In this document: one piece after another, positions 1-14,114 of the stretch | Layout of the letters: every line of letters starts with the position of its first letter | How positions within the stretch are numbered: position 1 is the first letter of the stretch | Source: Sarcocystis neurona | Lineage: Eukaryota; Apicomplexa; Conoidasida; Eucoccidiorida; Sarcocystidae | DNA: 64,000 nt | NCBI GenBank assembly: GCA_000727475.1 | Contig: KL647290.1 | Span: forward strand, 5,916,698 to 5,980,697 | Direction of reading: 5' to 3' | The notes under the pieces: model-generated | What the model was told of the DNA's origin: nothing | The model's database searches: none | What the model saw: the letters and a program-made list of their open reading frames with translations, nothing else | Made by a program: the position numbers and the translations under genes

Positions 1-87
1 TACGAAGTAGACATCTACTGAGACTTTCTCTTCCCTTCGTAATTCACGTTATGCCAACGAAGGAGAACGGCGACTTTTTTTCCGTAC

Positions 88-3000
88 TCGTGAATAGCGG
101 GGGTCTCGCTTCGCAGGGTCGTAGCGGCAGAATTCCTCGCCCAGCGTCTCCCGTTTCTGCTGCCACGGCAGCCGCACGCGCATCTCTTCTTGCCGCCGCC
201 GCTGCTCTTCCTGACGCACGTGCTGCCCGTCGTCCTGCTGCAGTTGCTGCTGCTGCCTCTTCTCCAGGTCCTCGGCCGCAGCAGCCGGGCGACGCTTTTT
301 TCGGGCTCCTTCTCCTGCTGCTGCTGACTCTTTGCTCTTCACGTCGGTGTGACGCTGCCTTTTCTTTTCTCCCTCCGATGCCTGCGCACGCAGCATAAAA
401 ATCGCGAAGCAGCACCAGCAGCCGCTGCTTCTTTCATCTGCTTGACCACCCTCGCCTCCTCCCTCCGCCGAATCCCAGTCCCTTTCGCTCAAGACGTGCT
501 GACCACTCTACCCCATCTATTACTCTCTCCCTATTTTAACACACAACCTTCTACGTCCTCATATATATCTATCTACTGACCTGTAGATATCTACGACTAC
601 ACACATATATATATCTTTGTACTGACCACTAGATACCTGGGTTATATACATATATATATGTACTGACCCGAATATATGCAGGATTCAATATATATAGGTA
701 TACGTACTGACCCAGATATCTACAGAATTATATATTTATATAGATACATATATTGTCCCGTAGCTACTTAGGAATACATATATATATATATATATAGATA
801 GATGGAGAGACAGGTATACATGAATATATAATATCGCCGTGCAATGGAAGTAACTGGCGAAGTACGTCCCGACTCACCCAAAACCCTGTGATGCCAAAGA
901 CACAGGAGCAAATATATATATAAATGAATATATATGTACACATGTATAAGCTCAGAAATACAGGCCTATATATAGATACACACGTACACATATACACGTA
1001 TATATCTATCTACAAACATATACATAAACATAGAGAGAGAAAGAGAGACTTATGTATATGTACATATACATATATAGACAAATGTATGTACGTACCTGCG
1101 TGTACATTTATATATATATATATTTACACGTGTAGCTATTATTGCTTACCGCAGCGCCCGACAAACGCTGCAGCACCGGTACGTGGTGGCTACGTCCGAT
1201 GTTTCTTTCTATCATTGTGCTTCCTACCTCATCTTCTTTTCCCGCTTCGTTTTCTTGTCCACTCGTAGTCCGCTCCACGTGGTCGTCGAGTTTCTGCTGC
1301 AGTAGACGAACTTCGGGACCGCGTAGCAGCAGCAGCGCCTGCTCCTTGCAGAAGTCACTGCTGCTTCTGGTGTCTTTGCTGCTCGTGCTGCTGCTGTGTC
1401 CTCCCCCGCGGGACGCACGCAGAAACGTGATGCAGAGCCGCACTGCTGCTGCTGCTGCTCCTGGCTGCTGCTGCTGTCCTAGCGCCGTCTGCAGCAACCG
1501 CTTACAGATCGCCACAGAGCAGTCCGAAGTTTCAGCAGCAACTACAGCACCATCCCCTGCTTCTTCCCCAGGTCTGCTACTGCTGCTGCAGGAAGAGGAG
1601 GAGGACCATCCCGGTCTTTCTTCCCTGGCTTGCTGCTGCTCCTGCGGCACCTCTACTACGCCGATGTAATCTTCTTCTTCCTCAATCGTTGGCGCAGCTG
1701 TGGCGCTGCTGCTGCTGCAAGCTGCTCCGGATGGCGCTGACGCACGCAGCAGCGCAGCAACTAGAGAAAAGAAACCCGCTCGATTTGACGCCTCCAGCAT
1801 ATGTGTGTCTCTCAGGTGTTCATACACCGCGCGACACAGCCGATATGGCGGAGGCAGGAATTTGTTGCTGTAGCAGAAAACAAAATTCACGCGCACACGA
1901 GAGAGCAACAGCAACCGCGAGTCAACAGCACGCACAGCTTCTACAAAAGTAGCCCCACGTTCAGAAGGCAATGCATATATACGCACGTATATAGACGGGA
2001 CGGCATCTCGACCTCTTGCGGTGTACGTACACCGCGCACAGCACACAAAGAATCGTCAGACAGCACCCTTGCTGCAGCGGAAACAGCCACAAGGGCTTGC
2101 AGCAGCAGGCCCAGGCTGGCCACACGACAGCCGGACGTCGCAGAAAGTGACAGCAGCATATGCGACGGGACATCGACAGAGAAAAGAAGTCAACATGGAC
2201 GTACAAGAGCAGCACACGCAGGAGGACGGTGTGTCCCATCACTCCGGCTAAGCCTGCTGCTGCTGCCTTCACACTTCTGCTTTCCTCCCTATCTCTCTCT
2301 CTACATATATATATATATATATATATGCAGACAGACGTAATACATATATGTCTACCCACAGACATACATACACCTACACGCATATACACATACGTACGTG
2401 GCTACGTATAGGTGCGAGATGGCAGTGCTGGTGCAACGTGCTGCATTGTCTCTCCCCATTTCTTCTCCGCATCGCACTGCGAGGTACACGGACACTACTT
2501 CGTATGTAAGAACAGCCACAGCAGGGGGCAACGGCGTTGTCTTCGGCGGTACTTCCGCCACCGCACGACTGTCGCCAACGCTGCTGTTGAAACTGTTGTT
2601 GTTGCTGCTGCGCGTGCTTCTCTGCTGCTGTGGCTGCGGTCTGCGCTGCTGTCGCCGCCGTTGCTGCCGCTCGTGCAGCTAGCTGTGAAGCTGCTGCTGC
2701 GGCCGCTTCTTCGGCTGCTGCTGCGCCTGCTTCTCTGCTGCTGCTGGGGTTGCTTCTCCGGCTGCTGCTGCGCTTCGTGCTTTCGCTGCTGCTGCCGCTC
2801 TTCGTCTCTGTCTCACCTGCTGCTGCTGCAGACAATCCGGTGTAACAGACGGAGGACCAGAATGCGAGACGCAGGAGCGGGCAGCGTATGTGCCAACGTG
2901 TATAACGTGTGCTGCAGCAGATTCTGTTCTCCTTCATCAGCCGCAGCAGTCGAAAAGGAAGCGGCACTCCGCTGATGCCGCATGGCCTGTATTTGCTGCT

Positions 3001-6000
3001 GGTTCTGTTGAGAAGCTGAGACGGCCGCCACGACTGCGTGCGCTGTCATTTTTCGCTTCTTTCGCTCAGCCTCTCGTTCGCCTTCGTCCTTTTCCTTCTC
3101 CTTCTTCCGGACGTCCTCGTGCTTTTCCTCTTTCTCCCCCCGTTGCTGCTGCAGCAGAGGAAGTGTGGCACTCGTGGTGGTCGCCCCAGCGGCAGCAGCA
3201 GCATTTTCTGCGTAGGGGAAAACTCGAGCGAGGCCCGCGAGGAGGGCCCGTACATGACGGCTGAACATGTCTAGAGAATACAGCGGGGGCAGCGGCGCCG
3301 CAGCAGCCAGAGCAGCAGCAGCGAGAACTCTGCTGCTGTTTCTCTTGCTGCTGGCAGCAGCAGCAGGAGGAAGCAAGGCCAATCTTGTGCCGTCTCCTGA
3401 ACTCGTGGAGGACGAAAAAGAGGACGAGGAAGAGGGAAGAGAAGACGAAGCGAAGCGCGACGAAGCAGACGTTGAGGCGCAGCCAGCTTCGTCGTGAAGG
3501 GTCTGTGCTAGGACCGCAGAAAAGCGATGCATGCGCGTGAAGATGTGGAGATACACTCGCAGGACTTCGGCCGCCGTTCTCCCATCGTCTCCGCTGCAGG
3601 AAAAGAGGGAAAGCATGAGCCCGTATACACGGCGGCGCCCCCCAGTGTCAGGTATTTCAGCAGAAGGCAGATGATAAAAAGCAAAGCCCGCGGACATGCA
3701 GCAAGGGAAAACAAGATTCACCCCTACAACCCCCCCCTACCTCCCACACACAAGCATCGATGATGAAGAAGGGGAACAGGAGACGGAAGGCAACGACGAG
3801 GAAAGCCAAGAAAGGCGGAAGAACGAAAGGGAAGCAGCAAAACGAAAAGAAGAAGTATATATATATATATCCACATATATATAGTATGTGTGTTGAACCT
3901 CCTACATTCCCCTAGGCATACATATATATCCGTGTTTCGAATCATCTGGTAGAATCTATATGCATATATATATTAGGTCAAAAAGATTCACAGACCCCCA
4001 CACACAGACAAATAGATCAAGATAGACAGGGAAGACAGGAAGAAGAAGACAGGAAGAAGAAGACAGGAAGAAGAAGACAGGAAGAAGAAGACAGGAAGAA
4101 GATACGAAGAAGAAGACAGGAAGAAGAAGCCAGCAGCACGATGGAGAGGAAGGCCACTTCAGTGGGGGGCGGACGCGCGCATGCAGCGCAGACGGGACGC
4201 CTGCACAGATGTGCGGAGAAGACACCAAGTCGGGTACACAGCAGCAGCAAGGGGATGTGGAGGAGCGCACACGTTAATATGCTCCTCGCTCGAAGCGTAA
4301 ATGAGGGCTTCCCTAGGGAAAACAGGCACACCCCCCCAACACACGAAGATGCGTCCGGCGGATATATCGCCACTGCAGCAGGAAATCGGAGAAGAAGAAG
4401 AAAAGGAAGAAGAGCAGCGACCGGGGACAGGGGACCGGTGTGGGCAGACATTCGCATCTGCAGGAAACACTTCGACGGAGATACACACGTATTCGTTTAC
4501 AGACGAATATGCAGCGAACACACACATATATATACATTCGCACACACAAGGAAAGGCGTGAAACACATACATACATATGTGTGTAGAACACTGTCCTCTA
4601 GTCACCGTGTATAATATATATGTACGTAAAACTTATATATACCTGGGTAGACACACAAATACGTCAAAGATATACAGTTGAATCTTCGAAGGGTGCGCCA
4701 CCCAGCCAAAGAAAGACAAAGTGAGAAACCTCACTGTGGCGAATGACGCCAGCCTCCGGCACTTACGATACGTCCCCCTACACGTAGACATATATATATG
4801 GTATCTGCTTGTGTAGGGGTATATATACAGATACGGATATACTCGTAGACGCACACACTCCCTTGCAAAACGTATATACGTGTGGATCTTAATATACAAG
4901 TGGCAATGCGCCTATATATATGTATGGATGTATATATGTACATAGCAGACGTGTACGCAGCTACCCATGAATACAAGTACGACCATATGTACACATATAT
5001 ACGTACACAGACAATATACATATGTATTATGGAAACGAACGAAAAGAGACACATATATATATGTCCCGATATACACGTGAATATACACAGGTACATAAAT
5101 ATATATGCATGGCAGACGTATACGCAGCTACACTTAAATGAATACAGGTACGACCATATGTAATATATACGTAGATAGAGTACATACATATATATAATGG
5201 AAATGAATGAATAGAGACGCATATATATATGCCTCGATATACACGTGCATATACACAAGGTAGATATATATATATGCATGGGAGACGTATACGTAGCTAC
5301 ACTTAAATGAATACAGGTACGACCATATATACACATATACGTATAGAGAGTATATATATAATAGAGGCGAAAGTAAAGAGACATATATATGCACATATAT
5401 ATATGCATATATATGAGTCCGTATATACACGTGGATGATATACACATGGATACACACAGGTATTTGGACAGCAGACGTATACGCAGCCACACTTATATAT
5501 ATGTTTACATATGTAGGCACCTGCGTACACAAGTACGAGCAGGTATATACATACAGATATATACAGAGCACAGATATATATAATAGAAACGAATAAAAAG
5601 AGATCGGGTCGAAGGTGTGTGCCTGCTGCTGTCTTCGTTTCTGTGTGTGTTGTCTTTCGCTCTGTGTTCTGTCTACAGGCACATCCACGTCTATACACGA
5701 AAGCATATATATAGACAAACGTATATATGGGAGGAAAACTTGTACGTATGTGTATAAATACATTGCATGCACCCTGCGCGCCGATCCGTGTCTATCCCTC
5801 TGCTTCACAAACGCTTCAGCCGAATAGAGCAAAAACCGCATTGATACATGTACCATATACGTATTCTCTACAAGTAATAACACATCTACACATATACACG
5901 AAGATAGACGTACACATCATATGTATGGACATATGCACCTCCTGCACACGACCTCCCTACACATACATATATATGTATGTCTCTATATGCCTAGTCAATT

Positions 6001-9000
6001 CTTCTCTGCATGCATACAGGCACATACATATATATGTGCATGCATGAGAGCGTCGCAGCCCGTTGCACTGATCAACCTGCACCTACACACACACGTATAT
6101 GCCTGTGATTATTCACGTTTCATTTCTGTATATATGTGGAAGGATAGACACGTCTTCCTATTCATGGAGGGGCGCAGCTGAATATCGCTCCTGCATCGCG
6201 CTGCAACAATGTATCACATATATAGAGAGAGAACGCAGCAGCAGAGCACCTATTCAAAGGCGGACGATTGGTGGTGGACAAAGTAGGAAGATTCACATCA
6301 GCTGGACAGAGGACCTCCACATGCATGCACGCATACACACATATATACACATATGTCCATATACGCACATTCCTCCACACCTGCTTGGGGACGCACATGC
6401 ATATACCTGTAAATGTAGAAAAAGGCACTCATATACAGCCGTAGTATATACTGCTGTTCGAAGGCATCGCCGCGGGGAGGATGAAACGGGGCCACATCTG
6501 TTTGACGTCAACAAAAGGCCACCACCACATACATGACCATATAATATATGATATATAAATATATGTGTACGTATATACACGTATACACACACATATATAT
6601 ACATACACACAACCGCATGCGTGTATACATATCTATATATATGGTATTATACCTATGCGTCGGGTATACACACACACACACAGAGGCTCACGCGTATATA
6701 TAATCAAGTCCATTTAGTAGTGTGTATACATATACCTCTCTCTCTATATAAATATCTATATATATGTATACGTATATATATATACACGCACGTCGCACGT
6801 GTATTTATATATATGTGTACATACATATACACAGCCATATACACGTATGCAGATCTACACGTATATATATTATATGTAAGCATCAGGTATATATATATAT
6901 ATATATATGTACACGTGCACACACACACACACACATAGATATGCATGTTCACATATATACATATAGACACAGAGAGGGAGACTCAACGGAGAAAAGTGAG
7001 ACACATGTCTACTAATATATCCGCATAGGAATGACACGGCGCAGCGTATCGATATACGACCGAAGAGGTGGGTGAACTTCCACTTAAACAGGAAGGAAGA
7101 AATGAACACCTGCTGTTGTGGACAGTATCAATACCTTTTGAATCGTAACTTAGAGAGAACGCCGACTCCTGCGTAGACGGCGTGCCAGGGGTCGGGGAGT
7201 GTGGGAGGCAGCAGCAGCGTCAGCAGCTCCCGTGTGCAATCTTTAATGACAGCAGCACGGCACGGCTGCGACTTTCTGCCGAAGTGCTGCAGGCGTTGCA
7301 GCAGCCGCGCCAGCGCAGCGAGACGTTTGCTGCTGCGCAGCTGCTTCTCGGCGCCTCTCGCAGCAGCAGCAGCAGAAAACGAAGAAGAAGACGAGCAGGA
7401 GGAGGAGCTCGGAGGGGGAGGCGAGGCAGCAAAAGTGGGAGAGGGAGGGCCAGGAGAGGAAGAAAACGACAGGGGATTCGAAGGTGCAACGCCGGCGCGG
7501 TAGTTGTCCTCCTCCTTCACTGTCTTCTGCTGCTGCTGTCTGCTGCTGTTGCTGCAGCGCAGGACGCGCCTCCTCTGTCGCTGCTGCCGCTCACGACAGA
7601 AACGGAGGACGGCCTGCCAAGTTGCGGCAGCTGCCGCATGCGTCTGACGAAGCGCAGCAGCGAGGGAAGTGCTGACAAATGCTGCCAAGTACTGCACCAC
7701 CACCCCGCACATCGGCGGGTGTCTGTACACCAGACGCCGCAACAGCAAATCCGCTGCTGACGAAACCTGCGCAGCAGCGACGCAGCAGCAGCAGTCGCAA
7801 ACGTCCACGGGACGCTCAAAAAGAATTCACAACGCAGAGTCTTACCAAATATAGAACACTGACTTAGGCAAAGACATCGGCGACAGACGAACACATATAG
7901 GGAGACGGATAGAAAGACAGAGACGCAGACACATACCTACGGACAAAGAGACATATATGGATACGCACGTATAAATATACAGATTTATAGACAGACAAAT
8001 ATATATAAACAGATCGCTGGAAAAAGGGTATTTGATGGAAAAGAGGGAAATGTCGATTGATGGATTGATAAATAATTGCCGATAGATATAGAAAGACACA
8101 AAGGGATGCGCATGCGCATACGCGTGTAACCATCTACGCATGCGTACACACCTATAGATAAAGTACGTACGTATATATAATGCGTACACTTACATATATA
8201 TATATATATATATGTATATCCGTATAACTGAAGACGTACATTTATGTATTTATATATGTGTCTTCGCTCTCTCTCTATATATATATGCAATGTACTGTAT
8301 GTAGAAATGTATAGAGGATATACGTTCAGACGTATACGTGTAGACGCATTTAAATTAAGAGACGTATACAACTGTAGAAAGGTGGACATATATATATATA
8401 TATAGGCAGACCGACAAGTGTATACATATCATTCATATATATATATTTCTGTCTGTGAGTACGTTCGTTGGCCAACGAGTCATATAACTACCTATATATA
8501 TATATGTATATAGGCAGATCAACATGTGTATACACACCACATATATATATATATATATACCCGCTCACTAAAGAAGCATAGTCCTACTTATATATATACA
8601 CTATCTGATTGATATATAAATATACGTCTATATACATATATATATAGGCAGACCCACATCTGTATGGATGAACGTATATATATGCTTGTTGCGTGAATAG
8701 TCATCATCCCTCCACATATAAATATTTTCTTCGTAATATGTTCAGGTATGTATATAGAGACGAATATATACGTTTATATGTGTCTGCGTCTGTCTTTGTG
8801 AGTGGGGCAGCGGAATGTGTCGCTAACGACGGAATCCGCAGACGCATGCGTCGCTGCTGCACAGCAGAGACTTCACGAGCCGCCGATGTCTCCGTCTCCG
8901 TTTTTTTAAAAGAAAATCTCCTTCTTTGAGGAACTTTCGATTTGCAAGTCAGCGAAGGTGTGTTGAAGAAGAGGCACAAATTACATCTTCGTCGGTTTCG

Positions 9001-10937
9001 TCGAGTTGTGACGACCGTCATATACATACATACATATATCCACACGCGCATGCATGCACGCTTATATACATTGATATATAGATATATACGCATGCATGCA
9101 CATATATATATGGATACATAGACACAAATAGAGACACACATATATGTATATGCATATATACGTATGCACATCGATACACACCGATACATATACATATATG
9201 GATGTATCTATGTATATGTGTGTGTACATACATATATATGCACGTAGATACATACACACACATATGTATATATATACATACGTAAACTCCTATATTCGTA
9301 TATAGCACTCCAAAGACACAGGCATTCATTCATCATACATACATGCAGAAGGAGAGAGAAATACATAGGTAGATATGTATATACATATATAGACAGAGAG
9401 AAATAGATAGGGAGATATGTATATACATATAGAGAGAGAGATACATAGGTAGATATGTATATACATATTTCTATATATAGAGATAGATAGATAGATAGGT
9501 ATATACGTACATATATATATATCTATATATAGAGAGAGAGATAGATAGGTAGATACGTATATACATATATGTATATATACATATATAGAGAGAGAGATAA
9601 ACTTCCCAAAGGAAAGACACATGTTTGTTTGCAACCGTATAACATATATATAGAGAGAGACAGATAGGTAGGTACACATATATATATATGTATATATCCA
9701 TATGTACATATATTAGATGAGATTCCCTGCGGAGAGAGATAGACGTCTTTTTTCAATCCGTGTAATTTATTTATATATGGATACGTAATAATAGTTTAGA
9801 GATATAATATATATGTGTATATACTTTGCCGTTCCATACACATTCACCTGCATATATATGTGAAGACCATATAAACAATTAACGGTATACACAGATATAT
9901 ATATGCATGCACAGAGATATATTATATATATAGGAAGGAAGATATCTGTTTGGAGGGTTATTTGTGTAGGAAGACGAATATCTTGTTGGAGGGCGGCCCT
10001 TCACATGTGGAGAGTAATATCGACTTGCAGGGGTCTTCAAGTACGTATGGAGGACTTTTTGAGTGAGAGACGGAGACTCAACAAAAAGTTTTCCTGCAGA
10101 GGGGAAATTCACTTTTGAAGGACTTGGCATTCTGTCTAAAGGAGACGTATCTCCCACCTTGCTGGTAGGATGCCTCAGCGCATCAACAAGGAGAAGCAGC
10201 AGCTGCTGCTCCTGCTCCTTCTTCCGCAGCAGCAGCAGCCAAGTCTGCTGCAGCGCCTGTCGTGAAAAGCGAAAGACCACCTGCTGCTCCACGTGTCCGC
10301 GCAGCACCTGCAGCAGCAACAACAGCGACAGCAACAGGAGCGTGGGCGGCAGCAGCAGGAGCAACAGCAGTAGCAGCAGCAGGATAAGCGTGGGCAGCAG
10401 CATATGCGTGGGCAGCAGTAAGGGCGTCGGCAGCGTCAAAACGACGGCAACACGTGCAGCAACAGCGACGGCACACCAGAAGCAGCAGCAACAGCAGAAA
10501 ACAAGAACAGCCGCAATACCAACGGCAACACCGACAGCAGCGTCGTCAGCAGCAGCAGGAGCGGCAGCAGCCAGACGACCAACAGCACTGGCAGTAACTG
10601 CCACCGCAGCAACGGCAGCAAGAGGAACTTAAGCACCCTCAGAGCAGCGCCAACGGAAAGAGCAGCAACAGCAGCAGCAGCGGGAGAAGGAGCAACACGA
10701 GAACGACGCGCAGCAGCTGAAAATTGCAGCACTTGCGCAGACAAGTCCACTGGACAGCGGAAATGGGGACAGCGGAATTTCACGACGCCTTCACCAGCGG
10801 CAGCAGCAGCGACGCGCGTACGACCATCTACGCATAGAAACAGATCTACTTCACACGGGTCTGTACATATATATATTCGTCTACACATATTCCTGAACAT
10901 AAAAAGTACATGCGTATGATTTACTACATATCTCTCC

Positions 10938-10972
<35 letters not shown>

Positions 10973-13780
10973 CGTATATACATATATACAAATACAGGCA
11001 TATACGTGCCTCTCTCTCTCTATATGTATATGTTTCCCTATTTAAAGGTATACACATGGGTCTATATGTATACATATATATATGTGTATACATTTATACA
11101 CATATTTTGTGTACATACATATCTATCTAGCCATAAATATAGATATATAAAGCACATAAGTGCGTCTATAAATATATGTGTATAGGTGAATGTGTCGCTG
11201 TGTATGCAGGCATACGTAGAAGCTCCTCTAAATAGATACACATATAGTTATATATATATGTCTACATGTAAGCCACTATAGCGGCATTAATAGATACAAG
11301 CCAGTGCGTCCCTAATAATTAATCTTCACCTGCACATACCTACGTACATATATCTGTAGAGCTCTCCTCACTCACACATACGTATATACATATATATACA
11401 TATATATATACATACATACATATATATATATATATACGTACACATATATATATATAGAGAGAGAAACAGGATCCGTATCGAATTCTTTGTGCCTCTACAA
11501 ATGAAGAAGTGGAGCTTTCTCTTCCTGAAAACCATACACATGTCTGCACCCATATACACAGAGCCATATACATATATATGCATATATAAATATATATATA
11601 TACAGACAGACAGAGAGACACATACATACACGCACACACATATTCGTATATATAATATATATATATATATGAGTTCATGTGAGCATCGGTACAGCTACAA
11701 GCGTGGAGACGCCTTACGTGTGTGTACATCTATTATAAAGAAAGAACTGCCTCTCCTAAAACAACAGACACACATATATGTGGAGTACCTGAACAAAATG
11801 GGCAGAAATTTGTTTGAGTTCCACTTCGAAGCGCCAGAGAACTCCCAACTGCTGCAGGACCTCTGGCACGCCTTTCCTCTCGGCCTTCTGCTGCTGCTGC
11901 TGTTGCTGCTGCTGCAGAATCGCGTACAGCGCAGCGAGACACGTTCTGAGCCACTTCGGCTGCTGCTGCGGGCTGCGCAGCTTCCGGGAAAATGGCAGCA
12001 ACAGCGGGCCATGGAGGAGGGCGAAGAAGGCTTCTGCAGCGGCGTGGCTGCTGCTGTAGCTGCCTGTTGCTGCTGCAGCAGCAACGCCCGCGACTTTCCC
12101 CCGCCCCCCTCCCGTCGCCCCACCACCACCTGCTGCTGCTGCGCCCTTCTTTGGCACTGCAGCAAGTAGCAGCAGGCGGTGCATGTGTGTGAGCGAGCAA
12201 ACCGGCTGCTGCTGCGTCAGAAGCGCCAGCGCGGCGAGCGCGTCGCTCCGCGTTGCGGTCGCAGCAGCACCGGCAGAAGCAGCAGCAGCAGCACCAGCCC
12301 CTTCACGCCCCCGGGAAAGAACTCGTCTCTGCTGATGCGACGAGAGGTTCCCGCCCGCGTCCCGTGTCTTCTTCCCTCCGTCCCTTCCTCTTGCTGCTGC
12401 TGTTCCTCCTCCTTCTCCGCCGCTGCTGCTGCTGCCACAGCCCCTCCGCGGGCCAGCAAGCTGCAGCAGCCATCGCTGCTCTGCGTCCTGGCTGATGAAC
12501 GCCTGATATTCGTGCGTCAACTGCAGCAGCAACTTCTCTCCTACCTCGTAGCATAGCCACGTGGCGGCTTCATCTTCCACAGAGGTTGCCTCCTTGACTT
12601 CCTCTTCCCCTGTCGGAAGACCTCCTCCTCTCCCGCCCGCTGCTCCTCTCGACGCTTCTGCTGTTCCGCCTGCTGCTGCTGCTCCTGCTGACGCAGGCTC
12701 TGCTCGGTCTGCCGCCGCCGTGGCTGCAGCTTCTCCTCTCACCGCTGCTGTGCCTGCTGCTGCTGTGCCTGCTGCTGCAGGGCCTGCTGCTGCTGGGCCT
12801 GCTGCTGCTGCACGTAGCGCAGCAGCGACTTTCGGGTTCTGCAGCAGCAGCACCGCAGCCTCACCTTCAACGGCTTTCAAAGCAACGTACCACGGCTTTC
12901 CGTCCCACGCGTCTAGCCACTGCAGCACCCCCTGCATATTCCTCCTACGCCCGGCGCATGCGACTTCTTTCCTTGCTGCTGTTGCTCCTCCCGCAGCAAC
13001 AACAGCACGGCTGCGCCCAGGCGATGCAACAGCGCCGCCGACTGCGGCCGCATCAGCAGCAGCAGCAGAACGAAAAGTTCCCCCCGTCCTCGGGGGTCCT
13101 TCCTTGCTGCTGCTGCTGTGGATCTGGCTGCTGCTGCTGCCGCTCCGGCTGCTGCTGCCGCTATGGCGGCGGGGAAAAACCTGTTTGCTGGCTACAGAAC
13201 GACGCTCTGCATCCGAGGTGGAACCAGCAGCAGCAGCAGGAAGAAGACGATCGTCAGTTGCCACTGCTGCTGCGGGTCGACCGCCTGCTGTTGCTCCAAC
13301 AGAACCCTTCGCTGTCAATGGAACTACTGCCCGCCCACCAGCTGCTCCGCTCCGAACGCTGCTTTCGCCGTCGCTGTCGCAGATCTCCATCCCCTGTCTT
13401 CTTCCTCGATCTTTACTTCTTTCTCTTCTTCCTCTTCCACTTGGGAACGACAAGCTTCGCGGTGGCCGACTAGTACCTTGGGTCACGCTGCTCATGTACC
13501 TGTTGCCTGTGCCGCTGCCACTGCTGCTGCTGCTATTGCTGTTGCTGTTGCTGCTGTTCTTGTGTTGCCTGCTCTGAGAGACGGGATCACACACGCTTCC
13601 CGCATGGTGTGCCGCTGCGGCTCCTGTTGCCGCTGCTGCATTTGCTGCTGCCGTTTTCGCTGGTCCTGCTGCCGTTCCTGTTGCTGCTGCTTCTTCCCTT
13701 CCTCTGTTCCTGACTGCAGCTGTTGGCGGGGCCGGATACCCGCGTGGGTCTCGCCTTTCTGCAAAACAGGCGCGACCCAT
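88..13780 (-). CDS. NOC1: NOC1 / CBF-MAK21 family ribosome assembly factor (CEBPZ homologue), 3' end off window
   Basis: Members of this family bind pre-60S particles in the nucleolus and nucleus. Exons on the minus strand, 5' to 3': about 13780-11789, 10307-10158, 7766-7135, 3593-2817, 1867-1150 and 381-88. Every junction has GT donor and AG acceptor, and phases agree (0, 0, 2, 2, 0). Family blocks appear in order: the helix ending FEVELKQISAHFVQ at the first junction; HPTSK joined to VSSAADLLLRRLVYRHPP; VLRVYLHIFTRMH; RALLAGLARVFPYAE, matching the family's LLTGVNRAFPY; CRAVYEHLRDTHMLEASNR, matching the RYYTALY...CSKQAMF block; CKRLLQTAL, matching VKRLLQVT; and YDPAKRDPRYS, matching the YDPxxRNPxF motif. 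The remaining C-terminus should lie left of base 1. Low-complexity insertions of tens of residues interrupt the domain. The 5' start is uncertain: an ATG at 13780 follows a stop, but an acceptor just downstream and an open frame at 14.1-14.75 kb suggest another upstream exon. Confidence 0.85.
545..1140. repeat. TATATACA-type microsatellite, NOC1 intron
   Basis: Simple AT-rich repeat with short unique patches such as the GTACTGACC motif repeated near 618, 660 and 705. No coding signal; it fills the NOC1 intron between 1149 and 382. Confidence 0.8.
2018..2035. promoter_or_regulatory. Perfect 18-bp palindrome GCGGTGTACGTACACCGC
   Basis: Exact inverted symmetry around TGTACGTACA. It lies in a NOC1 intron about 150 nt upstream of the exon that starts at 1867. 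It is one of a family of near-identical palindromes in the window. Function unknown; it could be a transcription-factor site. Confidence 0.5.
4034..4130. repeat. 14-bp purine tandem repeat GACAGGAAGAAGAA
   Basis: About seven imperfect head-to-tail copies of the unit, all purine except C. A strict purine/pyrimidine strand bias of this kind can adopt triplex structure. It lies within a NOC1 intron. Confidence 0.75.
4930..5520. repeat. Tandem array of about 169-bp units
   Basis: The segment CAGACGTATACGCAGCTACA, then TTAAATGAATACAGG and TACGACCATAT, recurs at about 4946, 5110, 5280 and 5470 with minor changes and TATATA-rich spacers. Unit length is about 169 bp for the first three copies. Noncoding, within a NOC1 intron. 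Confidence 0.7.
7840..9920. repeat. AT-rich microsatellites and AGAGAGATAGATAGG arrays
   Basis: NOC1 intron sequence between exons 10307-10158 and 7766-7135. From 9340 to 9700 a 50-60 bp motif, GAGAGAGATA then GATAGGTAGATA then TGTATATACATA, recurs about six times. A more complex patch at 8800-9010 has no recognised product. Confidence 0.7.
10180..10830. repeat. CAG/CTG trinucleotide tract (CTG on NOC1 sense strand)
   Basis: On the NOC1 sense strand this is CTG-rich. It makes the 3' part of the intron 11788-10308, whose acceptor is the last CAG of a CTG run at 10310-10308, and continues into the leucine-rich exon 10307-10158. Confidence 0.75.
10870..11780. repeat. AT-rich microsatellite in NOC1 intron
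   Basis: Long TATATA, CTCTCTC and TACACA runs between the exons ending at 11789 and beginning at 10307. No coding signal seen. Confidence 0.75.
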
Positions 13781-13839
13781 TTTATTTCACTATCATCGGC
13801 GGAAACGACGCCAGCCTGGTGCTGTTGCTGCTGCTCCCC

Positions 13840-14110
13840 GCCCTGCTTCTGGAGCTGCTGCTGCTGTTGCAGCTGCTAGTGTTATGCTGCTGCTGTTGCT
13901 GCTGCTGCTGTTGCTGCTGCTACTGTTGCTACTGCTGCTGGTGTTAGTGCTGCTGCTGCTGCTGTTGGTACTGCCGACGCTGTTGTTGCTGCCGCTGTTG
14001 CTGCTGTTGCTGCTGCTGTTGCCGCTGCTGTTGCTGCTGCTGTTGCCGCTGCTGTTGCTGCTGCTGTTGCTGCTGCTGTAGCGGCTGCTGCTATTGCTGG
14101 TGCTGGCGGT
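13840..14110. repeat. Dense CTG/TTG tract (CAG/CAA on minus strand)
   Basis: Almost uninterrupted (CTG)n with TTG and CCG variants for about 270 bp. On the minus strand it is CAG/CAA, coding poly-glutamine or poly-alanine/serine depending on frame, between the two NOC1 5' open frames. Confidence 0.8.
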
Positions 14111-14114
14111 ATTG

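Larger units (their letters stand above)
3840..7060. repeat. AT-rich microsatellite-filled NOC1 intron with nested tandem repeats
   Basis: The NOC1 intron 7134-3594 is mostly TATATACACATA-type sequence. It includes a 14-bp repeat (4034-4130) and an array of about 169-bp units (4930-5520), described separately. A less repetitive patch at 6160-6540 contains open frames on both strands but nothing recognisable. Confidence 0.75.

Noticed and set aside
12561..13577. 338-codon plus-strand frame rich in A, P and L
   Set aside because: Antisense of the NOC1 exon. CTG/CAG repeats lack stops in most frames, so long antisense frames are expected.
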